From Clostridia bacterium (GTDB taxonomy: Bacteria; Bacillota; Clostridia; Christensenellales; Borkfalkiaceae): DNA of 64,000 nt. The position numbers were made by a program, and so were the translations under genes. Positions 28,612 to 38,131 of this stretch are shown one piece after another. Numbering within the stretch: the first letter of the stretch is position 1; every line of letters begins with the position of its first letter. Under the pieces are notes generated by a model, which saw nothing but the letters and a program-made list of their open reading frames with translations, was not told where the DNA came from and made no database searches. The DNA lies in contig JAIDVM010000017.1 of NCBI GenBank assembly GCA_029059705.1, positions 1 to 64,000 on the forward strand. The letters run 5' to 3'.

Positions 28612-30210
28612 ATGGGCATATTCATTTCCGTTCCAAAAACAATAGAGTGCGTGCTTGCGGCGGTTATTTTCACCGCGCTGTTTGCGCCGTGCTTTTATAA
28701 GCTGTTGGGCATTTTGCAGTCGTGCGGTTACAGCGGCAAAAAATTCTTTGGCTGGGCGCGCAAAAAAAATAACCTCGTTTTTACGCGGCACTCGCTTTTA
28801 ACGCTTCTTCTTTTAATGTCTTCGGCGGGCATTTCGTTTTTGTTCGCGTTCGTAAACGAGTGGGCGGCGATAATCGGCTGTTCCTCGTATATAATCTTTT
28901 TAATAGTTTATACGTGGGCGGACAACAGAGTTGCGTTAAAAACGCCCGTGGTTGCAACGCCGCGGTTTAAACGGTTATATATAATTTTAATTTTCATAAT
29001 CGCCGTGCTCGCGTACCTTGCAATAGTTTTGCTGAACTTTGCCGACGCGGTGTGGGGCAACAGATTCTTTAATTTATTAAGATACGTTCCGCTGTCGCTG
29101 TTCCCGCTTTTAATGATTCCCTTAGCGGCGTTCGCAAATCTGTGCGCAAAAATTTACGAAGTTCCGCACAACAAAAAATATGTTAAGGCGGCAAGGGAAA
29201 AGTTGAAAGCCAACCCCGTAAAGGTGGTGGGCATAACGGGCAGTTATGGCAAAACCTCAACAAAGCAAATTCTTGCGCAAATCCTTTCAAAAAAATTCCG
29301 CGTGCTGTCAACGCCCCGCTCTCACAACACCCCGCTTGGGCTTGCGCTGGCGATAAACGACAACGACCTTAACGATTTTGATATTTTCGTGGCGGAAATG
29401 GGCGCGCGGCACCTCGGCGACATAGAGGAGCTGTGCCAAATCTGCCCGCCGGACTATTCGATAATAAGCGGCATTTGCCCGCAGCACCTCGAAAGCTTTG
29501 GCACCATTGAAAACGTTGTTAAGGCAAAGAGCGAAATTTTGGCTTATACCAAGGAAGAGGCGGTAATTGCGGAGGACTGCTTTGAACTGTTTGCGTCTTC
29601 GCCTTGCCGCGTCAGCCCCGCGGACTGCGTAAGCAATATTTTGTGCGGCTGCGAGGGGACTTCTTTCGATTTGACTTTGGGCGGCAAAACCGAGAGCGTT
29701 AAAACAAAGCTTTTGGGCAGACATTGCGCGCAAAATATCGCGCTTGCGGCGGCGGTTGCCTTTAAATTAGGTATGAGCCTTGAAGAAATAAAGTGCGCCG
29801 TTGAAGAGCTTGACTTTATCGAGCACAGGTTGCAGCTTATAAAATCGGGCGAGGTGAATATCCTCGACGACGGCTACAACTCCAACGTAAAGGGCGCGGC
29901 GGCGGCTTTGGAGGTTTTAAAAAACTTTAAAGGCAGAAAAATTTGCGTAACGCCGGGGCTTGTGGAGCTTGGAATTTTAGAGGAAGAGGAAAACCGCGCT
30001 TTGGGCGGAAAGCTTACGGGGCTTGATTTTGTAATTTTAGTGGGCGACACTTTAATCGCACCCGTAAAGGAAGGCTATCTTTCAAACGGCGGCGACGCGC
30101 AAAAATTAAAAGTAGTGCCCAGCCTTAACGCTGCGCAAAATGAGTTGAAGGGTATTTTAGCCGCGGGCGATACGGTTTTGTTTTTAAACGACTTGCCCGA
30201 TATTTATTAA
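28612..30210 (+). CDS. murF: Mur ligase (MurF-type) with polytopic N-terminal membrane region
   Basis: 532 aa; TM-rich first ~180 aa then 'VKVVGITGSYGKTSTKQILAQIL', 'VAEMGARHLGDIEELCQI'; followed by ddl. Confidence 0.8.
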   Translation: MGIFISVPKTIECVLAAVIFTALFAPCFYKLLGILQSCGYSGKKFFGWARKKNNLVFTRHSLLTLLLLMSSAGISFLFAFVNEWAAIIGCSSYIIFLIVYTWADNRVALKTPVVATPRFKRLYIILIFIIAVLAYLAIVLLNFADAVWGNRFFNLLRYVPLSLFPLLMIPLAAFANLCAKIYEVPHNKKYVKAAREKLKANPVKVVGITGSYGKTSTKQILAQILSKKFRVLSTPRSHNTPLGLALAINDNDLNDFDIFVAEMGARHLGDIEELCQICPPDYSIISGICPQHLESFGTIENVVKAKSEILAYTKEEAVIAEDCFELFASSPCRVSPADCVSNILCGCEGTSFDLTLGGKTESVKTKLLGRHCAQNIALAAAVAFKLGMSLEEIKCAVEELDFIEHRLQLIKSGEVNILDDGYNSNVKGAAAALEVLKNFKGRKICVTPGLVELGILEEEENRALGGKLTGLDFVILVGDTLIAPVKEGYLSNGGDAQKLKVVPSLNAAQNELKGILAAGDTVLFLNDLPDIY

Positions 30211-30225
30211 AGCGCATATTATTAC

Positions 30226-30364
30226 GGCACGGTTTATAAACTTCGCAATACGTTGTTGCGGTTTGCGTTTTACTTGGTTGCATACTTCTGTGTATGCGCC
30301 CTCGCAAATCCGCGCCGCGCCTCGTCTTGCTTGTTTCTAAACCGCGGGAAGCATCGCTCCCGCA
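30226..30364 (+). repeat. Covarying structured intergenic repeat, copy A
   Basis: CGGTTTATAAAC...GTTTCTAAACCG; TTTGCG/CGCAAA; GCATAC-TTCTGT-GTATGC; GCGGGA...TCCCGC tail. Confidence 0.8.
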
Positions 30365-30365
30365 C

Positions 30366-30392
30366 TTGTCATTCTGAGCGTTGCGAAGAAAC
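30366..30392. repeat. Short dispersed repeat (TGTCATTCTGAGCG type)
   Basis: TTGTCATTCTGAGCGTTGCGAAGAA. Confidence 0.6.
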
Positions 30393-30449
30393 TCCCGATA
30401 AAATTTTAAATTACCAAAGCTGAAATAAAAAGGCGGAGGTAATTTTTTT

Positions 30450-31550
30450 ATGTCAAAAACAATAGCCGTAATTTTCGGCGGCAATTCCAACGAAAACGAA
30501 ATTTCGGTAATAACCGGCACAATGGCGGCAAACGTGCTCGAAAGCGGCGGCGAAAGCGTTATTCCCGTTTACTTATCGCAAAACTCAAACATATATGCGG
30601 GGCAAAGCCTTAAAGAAATTGCCGTATTCAAGGACGACGGCTACAAAAAAGCCCCCCGTGCGGTAATTGCCGACGGCGGCGTTTACGTTTTAAACGCAAG
30701 GGGCAGAATAAAAAAGTTTATAAAGGTGGACGCGGCGTTAAACTGCTGTCACGGCGGCTTCGGCGAAGGCGGCGGCGTTTCGGGGCTGTGCCAAATTGCA
30801 AAAATTCCGCTTGCGAGCGCGCAAGTTTTTGAAAGCTCGGCGTTTATCGATAAGTATTTAACAAAGCTTATTTTAAAATCGCTTGAAATAAAAACCGCCG
30901 AGTTCGCCTACTTAAAAAGCATGAAAGAGCTTGAAACGTGCCCGAATATCCCTAATTTTCCGCTGATAGTAAAGCCCGTAACCCTCGGTTCGAGCATAGG
31001 CGTTGAAAAGGCGGAAAACGAGGAAGAGCTTAAAAACGCGGTGGAGTGCGGGCTTTTGTACGACGGTGCGGTCATTTTGGAGGAATACCTGCAAAACCGC
31101 CGCGAAATCAATTGCGCCGCATATTATTACGACGGCGAAGTTATCACTTCCGAGTGCGAAGAGGCTATAACCCAAAGCGACGTTTTGAGCTTCGAGGATA
31201 AGTATACGGGCGGAGGAAAAAGCGTGCTTCCCGCCGATTTGCCCGCGGATATATCGGGGGCAATAAAGCAAATCACGCAAAAAGTATATAAAAATTTAAA
31301 CATGCGCGGCATAGTGCGCTTCGACTTTATTTTAAGCGGCGGCGAAATTTATTTAAGCGAGGTAAACACCGTTCCCGGTTCGCTTTCCTATTATCTTTTG
31401 TCGGGCGGGTTTAAGGATTTTTACCGCGTGCTCTCGCAGGTAATAAAACAAGCTCAAACGGACTTTGACGCGGTTCAATCAAAAAAACTGATAAAAACGG
31501 GCATTCTCGCCAACGTTCCCTCAAACGCTTGTAAACTGCCGCACAAATAA
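30450..31550 (+). CDS. ddl: D-alanine--D-alanine ligase
   Basis: 'AVIFGGNSNENEISVITG', 'PLIVKPVTLGSSIGVEKA', 'VNTVPGSLSYYL'. Confidence 0.95.
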   Translation: MSKTIAVIFGGNSNENEISVITGTMAANVLESGGESVIPVYLSQNSNIYAGQSLKEIAVFKDDGYKKAPRAVIADGGVYVLNARGRIKKFIKVDAALNCCHGGFGEGGGVSGLCQIAKIPLASAQVFESSAFIDKYLTKLILKSLEIKTAEFAYLKSMKELETCPNIPNFPLIVKPVTLGSSIGVEKAENEEELKNAVECGLLYDGAVILEEYLQNRREINCAAYYYDGEVITSECEEAITQSDVLSFEDKYTGGGKSVLPADLPADISGAIKQITQKVYKNLNMRGIVRFDFILSGGEIYLSEVNTVPGSLSYYLLSGGFKDFYRVLSQVIKQAQTDFDAVQSKKLIKTGILANVPSNACKLPHK

Positions 31551-31564
31551 GCTATAATATACCC

Positions 31565-32773
31565 ATGGAAAAAATACAGATGTCAACGCCCCTTGTCGAA
31601 ATGGACGGGGACGAAATGACCCGCGTCGTGTGGCGGCTTATAAAAGAGATTTTAATTAAACCGTACGTAGACCTTAAAACCGAATATTACGATTTGGGGC
31701 TTGTAAACCGCAACGAAACGTGCGACAAAGTAACCGAACAAGCCGCGCTTGCCACAAAGCGGCTGGGGGTTGCGGTTAAGTGCGCAACGATAACGCCCAA
31801 CCGCCAAAGGGTGGAAGAATATAATTTAAAAGAGATGTGGAAAAGCCCCAACGGCACGATACGCCGCATTCTGGACGGCACCGTGTTCCGCGCACCCATT
31901 TTGGCAAAAGGCATAAAGTCTTACGTTCAGGGCTGGGCAAAACCCATAACGATAGCCCGCCACGCGTACGGCGATGTTTATAACTGCATTGAGGACGCGG
32001 CAAACGCCGGCGAAAGCGCTTTTATTGTAATAACCGACAAAAACGGCAACGAGCTTCGCCGCAAATTAATTCATACCTTCGGCGAGGGCGGCGGGGTTTG
32101 TCAGGGCGTGCACAACACGAACAAGTCTATCGAAAGCTTTGCAAAGAGCTGTTTTTCTTACGCGCTTTCGCAAAATCTGCCCGTTTGGTTCGGCGCAAAG
32201 GACACCATATCAAAAACCTACGACCACCGCTTTAAGGATATCTTCGAAGAGGTGTACGAAAAGGATTTCAAAGCCGAGTTCGAAAAGCGCGGGCTTTATT
32301 ATCTTTACACGCTTATCGACGACGTAGTCGCGCGCGCTGTGCGCAGCAGCGGCGGCTTTTTGTGGGTGTGCAAAAACTACGACGGCGACGTAATGAGCGA
32401 CATGGTGGCAACCGCCTACGGGTCGCTAGGCATGATGACTTCGGTTTTGGTTTCGCCCTACGGCGTTTACGAATTCGAGGCGGCGCACGGCACCGTAACG
32501 CGGCACTATTACAAATATTTAAACGGTGAGGAAACTTCCACAAATTCCGTTGCAACGCTGTTTGCCTGGACGGGCGCTTTAAAAAAGCGCGGCGAACTCG
32601 ACGGCAATTTGTCGCTTGTAGGTTTTGCCGAAAAGTTGGAGCGTGCGGCAATAGAAACGATAGAGGCGGGCTTTATGACGGGCGACCTTATTCCGCTGTT
32701 TGAAAGTAAAACCGTTAAAGCGCAAAAGCTTTCAACCGAAGATTTTTTAAAAAAGATAGCCGAAAAAATTTAA
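31565..32773 (+). CDS. icd: NADP-dependent isocitrate dehydrogenase
   Basis: 402 aa; 'MDGDEMTRVVWRLIKEILIKPYVDLKTEYYDLGL'. Confidence 0.96.
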   Translation: MEKIQMSTPLVEMDGDEMTRVVWRLIKEILIKPYVDLKTEYYDLGLVNRNETCDKVTEQAALATKRLGVAVKCATITPNRQRVEEYNLKEMWKSPNGTIRRILDGTVFRAPILAKGIKSYVQGWAKPITIARHAYGDVYNCIEDAANAGESAFIVITDKNGNELRRKLIHTFGEGGGVCQGVHNTNKSIESFAKSCFSYALSQNLPVWFGAKDTISKTYDHRFKDIFEEVYEKDFKAEFEKRGLYYLYTLIDDVVARAVRSSGGFLWVCKNYDGDVMSDMVATAYGSLGMMTSVLVSPYGVYEFEAAHGTVTRHYYKYLNGEETSTNSVATLFAWTGALKKRGELDGNLSLVGFAEKLERAAIETIEAGFMTGDLIPLFESKTVKAQKLSTEDFLKKIAEKI

Positions 32774-32787
32774 TTAATTTTATAATA

Positions 32788-32820
32788 AAGCCGCCCGCGG
32801 ATTTTTCCGCTGGCGGCTTT
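32788..32820. terminator. Bidirectional terminator between convergent genes
   Basis: AAGCCGCCcGCGG-attttt-CCGCtGGCGGCTT, T/A tracts both sides. Confidence 0.8.
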
Positions 32821-32845
32821 AATTTTTATGTTAAACCCGTTAATA

Positions 32846-33472
32846 TCATTCGCTTAACGTCGTTTCGGGTTCGGTTTGTGGCGCTTTGTTCTTTATCATT
32901 TCCCCCGTAAAGTCGGGCAAAAGATGCGCCTTTTTAAGTTGCTTTTTAAGTCCGCTAACATAGCAGATTACAACCGCGACGGCAATGCCGATAACTTCCT
33001 GCAAAACGTTTGCCGGCATCTTTAAAAGCGCTGCTTCGGGCAGCCGCCCCTCCCAGTAAATTCTCTTTAAAAAATATCCCAAAATTACTATCAGGGCGGG
33101 CAATATGCTTGAAATAACCGCCAAAACCGCTTCTTTTTTTGCGCTTTCCGATTTGAGGAAAAACCTTTTTAAAAGTATGAACGTGCCCGAGGCAACCGCG
33201 CCCTGCAAGCCGTGTATTAACAGCGAGGGAATAGCGTTGTAAGCCGTTCCGTTTATGCCGAAAAGGTCGAAAAACGTAGTGCCCACGCCGCCGACTATCG
33301 TCGCGCTTATGGGGTCGACAAGGTACGCCGCTGTAAAAATCGCAAAATCGCACCAGTAAATTTTTCCGTCCAGCACGGGAATTCCCGGCACATAGCCCAT
33401 CGCCACCACAAGCGCCGTCAACAGCGCCGTATATGCAATCCATTTTGTGGTGAACAAAAACTTTTTATTCAT
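32846..33472 (-). CDS. ECF transporter S component, possible vitamin B6 specificity
   Basis: 208 aa; TM protein with 'ALLTALVVAMGYVPGIPVLDGKIYWCDFAIFTAAYLVDPISATIVGGVGTTFFDL'; divergent from MocR/PdxR-like gene. Confidence 0.75.
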   Translation of the reverse strand: MNKKFLFTTKWIAYTALLTALVVAMGYVPGIPVLDGKIYWCDFAIFTAAYLVDPISATIVGGVGTTFFDLFGINGTAYNAIPSLLIHGLQGAVASGTFILLKRFFLKSESAKKEAVLAVISSILPALIVILGYFLKRIYWEGRLPEAALLKMPANVLQEVIGIAVAVVICYVSGLKKQLKKAHLLPDFTGEMIKNKAPQTEPETTLSE

Positions 33473-33511
33473 AACCTCAACTCCTTACAGTTGACTATTA
33501 TATGCTCGTTA

Positions 33512-33555
33512 TGGTATTATTAAAATAACCAAATTAATTAAATTTGTTAATACCA
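33512..33555. promoter_or_regulatory. Inverted repeat in divergent intergenic region
   Basis: TGGTATTA (33512-33519) ... TAATACCA (33548-33555). Confidence 0.5.
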
Positions 33556-33607
33556 AAATATAACATTCTCTGCGTGCGGGGAAGGGTCAGATGAGGCAAA
33601 GGTTAAA

Positions 33608-34975
33608 ATGTATTCCGTAGGCGACAAAAACAAATATTATACTTTATACGGGGAAATCCGCGCGGATATTCTTCGCGGCAAGTTAAAAGAGGGCGACCGC
33701 CTTCCTTCCAAGCGCGCGCTTGCCGCGGAGTTGGGCGTAAGCGTAATAACCGTTCAGCTCGCCTACGACCAGCTTCTTGCCGAAGGCTATATCCGCTCTA
33801 AGGAGCGCAGCGGCTACTTTGTGGAGGCAGTAACCGATTATTCCGCCGCCAAGCCCGCTTCGCGCGTTTTACAAAAAGAAAGCGCGGACGCTCCGCAAGC
33901 CGAAAAAACCGACGCAACTCAACCGCAAATCGACCTTACGCGCGGTTCCGCTCCCGTCAATTTGTTTCCTTTTTCGGTGTGGGCAAGGTTAATGCGCGGC
34001 GTGCTTGCCGATTGCGGCGAACATCTTTTGGAGCGCGTGCCCTGCAACGGCGACAAGGGGCTGCGCACGGCAATTGCAAGCGAGCTATACCGCAACCGCG
34101 GCATAGACTGCGACCCCGAAAACATAGTCATAGGCGGCGGCGCCGAACACCTTTACGGCGTAATAGTCCAGCTTTTGGGGCGTGACAACGTTTTCGCAGT
34201 TGAAAACCCCGGTTACGGCAGAATTTCTTCAACTTACGCTTTAAACGGCGCAAAGTGGGTGCCGATACCCGTAAAAAGCCGCGGCATGGATATTAACAAG
34301 CTGCAAAACAGCAGCGCAACCGTTGCGCACGTTTCGCCCGCGCACCAGTTCCCCACGGGCGCGGTTATGCCCGTTTCCGAGCGCACGCGCATGATTGAGT
34401 GGGCTGCGGACGGCGGCAAAATAATAATCGAGGACGATTACGACAGCGAGTTCCGCTTAACGGGCAAGCCGCTGCAAAGCATGTTCAGTCTTTGCCCAGA
34501 AAGGGTAATTTATATGAATACCTTTTCAAAAAGCCTTGCGCCCTCTATGCGTATGGGCTATATGGTGTTGCCGCCGCGGCTTGCGCAAAAATATAAAAGC
34601 GTGTTTAAATCGAGCGCAAGCATAGTGCCGTTGTTCGAGCAAAAAACGCTTGCGGCAATGCTTGACGGCGGGCACTTCGAGCGTCACCTTTCGCGCCTAA
34701 AAAACCACTACCGCGAGGTTAGAAGGTTGCTTTTGGCTGCCCTTGCAAACGCGGAAGGGTGCGAGGTTGCGGATACGGGCAGCGGGCTGCACGTTCTGGC
34801 GCGCTTTTCTGCGGCGGGCGGCGATGAAAACATAAAAAAAGAGGCTGAAAGGCGGGGGGTTAAATTAAAGTGTTTAACCGATTATTTTCTTTCGCCAATA
34901 AGCGGAATGGAAAATTACGCGGTTATAAATTATTCGAGCTTAACCGCCGAAATGCTTAAAAAAACGGATAATTAA
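33608..34975 (+). CDS. MocR/PdxR-like regulator (GntR HTH + aminotransferase fold)
   Basis: 'LKEGDRLPSKRALAAELGVSVITVQLAYDQLLAEGYI', 'IIEDDYDSEFRLTG', 'YMNTFSKSLAPSMRMGYM'. Confidence 0.92.
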   Translation: MYSVGDKNKYYTLYGEIRADILRGKLKEGDRLPSKRALAAELGVSVITVQLAYDQLLAEGYIRSKERSGYFVEAVTDYSAAKPASRVLQKESADAPQAEKTDATQPQIDLTRGSAPVNLFPFSVWARLMRGVLADCGEHLLERVPCNGDKGLRTAIASELYRNRGIDCDPENIVIGGGAEHLYGVIVQLLGRDNVFAVENPGYGRISSTYALNGAKWVPIPVKSRGMDINKLQNSSATVAHVSPAHQFPTGAVMPVSERTRMIEWAADGGKIIIEDDYDSEFRLTGKPLQSMFSLCPERVIYMNTFSKSLAPSMRMGYMVLPPRLAQKYKSVFKSSASIVPLFEQKTLAAMLDGGHFERHLSRLKNHYREVRRLLLAALANAEGCEVADTGSGLHVLARFSAAGGDENIKKEAERRGVKLKCLTDYFLSPISGMENYAVINYSSLTAEMLKKTDN

Positions 34976-34988
34976 AACGCCTGATTTA

Positions 34989-35022
34989 AAAGCGCGGCGG
35001 AGCCGAAAGGCTCTGCCGCGCT
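34989..35022 (+). terminator. Intrinsic terminator
   Basis: AAGCGCGGCgGAGCC-gaaa-GGCTCtGCCGCGCTT GTTTTGTTT. Confidence 0.8.
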
Positions 35023-35044
35023 TGTTTTGTTTAATTTAAAATCG

Positions 35045-35134
35045 TTAACGGTGCATCATGTTGTATAAAGCAAATGCGGTTAAGAAATCTATCTTTTTTT
35101 CTTCGTTTTCGTCTTCGTTCTCAAAAAAGAACAT
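35045..35134 (-). CDS. Putative 29-aa microprotein
   Basis: MFFFENEDENEEKKIDFLTAFALYNMMHR*; GGAGAG SD; not in supplied ORF track. Confidence 0.5.
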   Translation of the reverse strand: MFFFENEDENEEKKIDFLTAFALYNMMHR

Positions 35135-35188
35135 AATTTTCTCTCCTATTTTAAAAATATTTATTTCTTTTTCTTGTCTTCGTTATTT

Positions 35189-35281
35189 TTATCTCGCGCA
35201 GTTCAACGCAACGTAAGAGAGGGGGGAAACGCCGTAACTTTCAACGTCTTCGTCCCAATTCTTAATCTCCTCGTAAATCAT
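35189..35281 (-). CDS. Putative 30-aa microprotein
   Basis: MIYEEIKNWDEDVESYGVSPLSYVALNCAR*; AAGGAGG SD; not in supplied ORF track. Confidence 0.55.
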   Translation of the reverse strand: MIYEEIKNWDEDVESYGVSPLSYVALNCAR

Positions 35282-35323
35282 ATTATTACCTCCTTGTGAA
35301 GTCGTTTTTCAAATTTCGCTTGC

Positions 35324-35352
35324 AGTATAGCACTAAAATTTTTGTCAGTCAA
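35324..35352 (-). promoter_or_regulatory. Promoter for the microprotein pair
   Basis: Minus strand TTGACT (35347-35352), N17, TATACT (35324-35329). Confidence 0.7.
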
Positions 35353-35524
35353 TAACATTTATAAAAATTTCTAAAATCTCATTTTTGTAAGTTTATAACA
35401 CTATCTTATGTTAAATACGATTATTTTTGTTAATTCACGCAAAAATGAGTAAAATTGTACTGATAATAAATAACAAAATGAAAATTTAAGTGTAAATTAT
35501 TTACATAAAATAACAATAAAAACA

Positions 35525-35560
35525 GGTTGCCGCCGTTGAACTTGTTCGACGGCGGCAACC
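35525..35560 (-). terminator. Intrinsic terminator after M23 gene
   Basis: GGTTGCCGCCGT.../ACGGCGGCAACC; minus-strand tail TGTTTTTATT. Confidence 0.7.
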
Positions 35561-35587
35561 CTTTAAAAAGGTAGGGGTATGTGTGTT

Positions 35588-36244
35588 TTATTTTTCGTTT
35601 ACGTCAAGATATTCGTCCAGGTCGGCAAGCACTCCGTTTTTGTAAACCTCAAAGTGCAGGTGCGCGCCGTCGGCGTTTTCTATGCCTGCTGCCGCCGCAA
35701 CCGTGCCAATGGTCTGTCCGCGGTTCACCTTGTCGCCGCGTTTAAGATTTTCGGCGGGCTCGATAAACTTATAAACGGTTTTAACGCCGTTGGCGTGCTC
35801 AATCGTTATATACGCGCCGTAAAAGACGTCGCTCGTTGCAATTTCGGTTATGGTTCCGTCAACCGCAGCAACAACCTTGGTGCCGGCAGCCGCGGCAAAG
35901 TCCGTGCCGTCGTGAACGGCATACCAGTCCATCGTTTTGTCATAGCCGAATGCCTGCCCGTTGGTCACGTCCGCATTTTCCACGGGGAAAATAAATTCGT
36001 AAGTGGAGGAAGCGGGCTTGTCGGCGTCGGGGTCTTTATCGTCGGGTTTGTTGTCGTCGGGATTGCCCGGTTTGTTTTCGTCGTCCGAAGTTCCGGGTTT
36101 GTTGTCAATTTGGAAGTCGTTTCCGCGCACTGCGAAAATAACGCCGACGGTGATTGCGGCAATAACCAAAAGGCTCGCCGCGAGAATGAGGTAATAAGTC
36201 AAAATTTTCTTCTTAGTAGAAACGTTTTTTTCTTGGTTTTTCAT
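35588..36244 (-). CDS. M23 peptidase family membrane protein (SpoIIQ-like)
   Basis: 218 aa; one TM, acidic linker, LytM motifs 'HDGTDF' and 'HLHFEV'. Confidence 0.85.
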   Translation of the reverse strand: MKNQEKNVSTKKKILTYYLILAASLLVIAAITVGVIFAVRGNDFQIDNKPGTSDDENKPGNPDDNKPDDKDPDADKPASSTYEFIFPVENADVTNGQAFGYDKTMDWYAVHDGTDFAAAAGTKVVAAVDGTITEIATSDVFYGAYITIEHANGVKTVYKFIEPAENLKRGDKVNRGQTIGTVAAAAGIENADGAHLHFEVYKNGVLADLDEYLDVNEK

Positions 36245-36294
36245 TTTATTTTAACTCCTTTAAATAATTTCTTGACAAAGTTTCGGCCGTTTAT

Positions 36295-36726
36295 TCAATA
36301 TCCGCCGAAAATAATCGGCGAACCCACTTTAACGCTGCCGTTCTTTTCGGAAACGTGCAAATTAATTTCTGTTCCGTAAAGCTCAACCGCATAGGGCAGG
36401 TTTGCCTTGCAGTAATAATTAACGCTGCCGCAAAGCTCTTCCTTTGCGATAACCTTAGCGTTTAATTTTTTAATAATCTGCTCCGCGCTCGCGTTTTCAT
36501 AAACGGTTGCCTCGCCGCAAACGTTTAAAAGCGCAAGCTTAACGCTTTTTGCGTCCTTTCCGCTTACGGTAATCTCGTGGCAGTCCGCCGAGCTTGTCCC
36601 GCAAAAAAAGGTGTAATTTTTACCGCCGTCAAAGCAAAGTCTTTTGGGCGATATCGCCACCGCGGCGAATATTACGCATGCAAGCGAAAGCAAAATTCCA
36701 AGTTTTGCCGCGCGAATGAAATTCAT
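36295..36726 (-). CDS. Secreted/membrane-anchored hypothetical protein, weakly YwmB-like
   Basis: 143 aa; 'LPYAVELYGTEINLHVSEKNGSVKVGSPIIFGGY'; adjacent to M23 gene. Confidence 0.45.
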   Translation of the reverse strand: MNFIRAAKLGILLSLACVIFAAVAISPKRLCFDGGKNYTFFCGTSSADCHEITVSGKDAKSVKLALLNVCGEATVYENASAEQIIKKLNAKVIAKEELCGSVNYYCKANLPYAVELYGTEINLHVSEKNGSVKVGSPIIFGGY

Positions 36727-36860
36727 AAAACCGCTTCCTTTAAAAAACTCACAAACTCTTTATTGCCGCCAAACAGCGCGTTTATACTTTCGGAATTAAA
36801 AAAATCCGCAAAAAAACGCCCTCCGTAAAAGAAAGCGTTTTAAATGCGGTTAAATTGGTT

Positions 36861-37934
36861 TTATGCCTGCGGGTTGTCGAAAATCTGTTTCAATCTAGCC
36901 ATTTTTTCGTCAAAGAAATTTTTGTCGCCCGCTTCAAGGTCTTTATATTTTTTATATATTGCGGGAATGAGCTTGTAAAGGTTTTTGTTGAACTCGTTTA
37001 TATCCCTCATTCCCCAGGCGGTAAGCGCGCTGTAAGCTAAATCAACCAGCCTTTCGCGCTCTTCAATGGGGATTTCGGCAAACCAACTGTTTACCGTTTG
37101 TTCAAGCTTAATCGAAAATTTAGACCTGTCCTTTAAATAACAAAAGTCGTCGCCTTTCAGCTCCCACGAAAAGGGGTCGTGCTGTAAAAGGTATAAATTG
37201 CGGCTTTTTATTATCGAGTAGTTTTCGCCCGTTTCAAACAGCATGCCTATAAAAGACGATTGCGGAACTATTTTTATTACCTTTTCGGCAATGTTTTCGT
37301 AGCCGTCTTCCGAATAAACGTCGTTAATAAAGCCGGGGCCGTCAAAGTTAAACACGTTTAAAATTCTCTTTTGGCGCTCTTTACCGGCGTAAACCGCGGC
37401 GTAGGTTGCAACGTTTCCGCCCTTTGAGTGTCCGCCCGCATAAAATTCTCCGTCAGGGAATTTTTGCATTTCGGCTTTCAGATATTCCTTTGCCGCAAGC
37501 TGCGAGGGAATGGGGTAGCAGCACGCAAGGTTAAAATCCTCTTTCCAGCCCGTAAACGACGGGTCGGTGCCGCGGAAGGACAAAAAGTATTTATCCTTGC
37601 TTATTCTTATGCAAACAGCGGCAAACTGTTCTTCCTTTTTTTCGTCGCGCTCTTCTTTAAAATCGTAAAATCTTACGTTTTTAAAGCGGGGGTTGTCCTT
37701 TAAAAGGTTAAAAAGCTTTTTGCTCTTTTTGGGGGCAAAAGCTTCGGCATACATTTCTTTGTCGGGCAAAAGTCCGTATTTTTCAAAGTCTTTTAAATAA
37801 ACGCTTTTTTTGCCTTTAAGATAATCGGGGAAGGTGTAGTAGGAAAGCCAGCTTAAAATAATTGCGTCCACGCGGTTTAAAGGGCTTTTTTCAAAGCGTT
37901 CGCGCTTGTTTTCGGCGTACTTTAAAATGTTCAT
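36861..37934 (-). CDS. DUF2974-type lipase-like protein
   Basis: Start moved to MNILKYAENKRER; 'FYAGGHSKGGNVATYAAVY'; ATGA overlap with upstream gene. Confidence 0.8.
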   Translation of the reverse strand: MNILKYAENKRERFEKSPLNRVDAIILSWLSYYTFPDYLKGKKSVYLKDFEKYGLLPDKEMYAEAFAPKKSKKLFNLLKDNPRFKNVRFYDFKEERDEKKEEQFAAVCIRISKDKYFLSFRGTDPSFTGWKEDFNLACCYPIPSQLAAKEYLKAEMQKFPDGEFYAGGHSKGGNVATYAAVYAGKERQKRILNVFNFDGPGFINDVYSEDGYENIAEKVIKIVPQSSFIGMLFETGENYSIIKSRNLYLLQHDPFSWELKGDDFCYLKDRSKFSIKLEQTVNSWFAEIPIEERERLVDLAYSALTAWGMRDINEFNKNLYKLIPAIYKKYKDLEAGDKNFFDEKMARLKQIFDNPQA

Positions 37935-38131
37935 TTGCAGCCCCCGCACGTTTTGCAGTTGCCGCCGCACTTTTTTGCGGATTTCCCCGTTGCCGAATAC
38001 ATTTCCCCGCAATAGGCGCGCTTTGCAGCCTTTTTGCAATCGGGACAATAAACGGTGTCGTCAAACCTTTTAACAAGCTCGTCAAAGTTCTTTTTGCAGT
38101 TTTCGCAATAATACTGTAAAAGCGGCATCAA
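37931..38131 (-). CDS. FmdB-like zinc-ribbon protein
   Basis: 66 aa; 'LLQYYCENCKKNFDEL...VYCPDCKKAAKRAYCGE'. Confidence 0.7.
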   Translation of the reverse strand: MMPLLQYYCENCKKNFDELVKRFDDTVYCPDCKKAAKRAYCGEMYSATGKSAKKCGGNCKTCGGCK

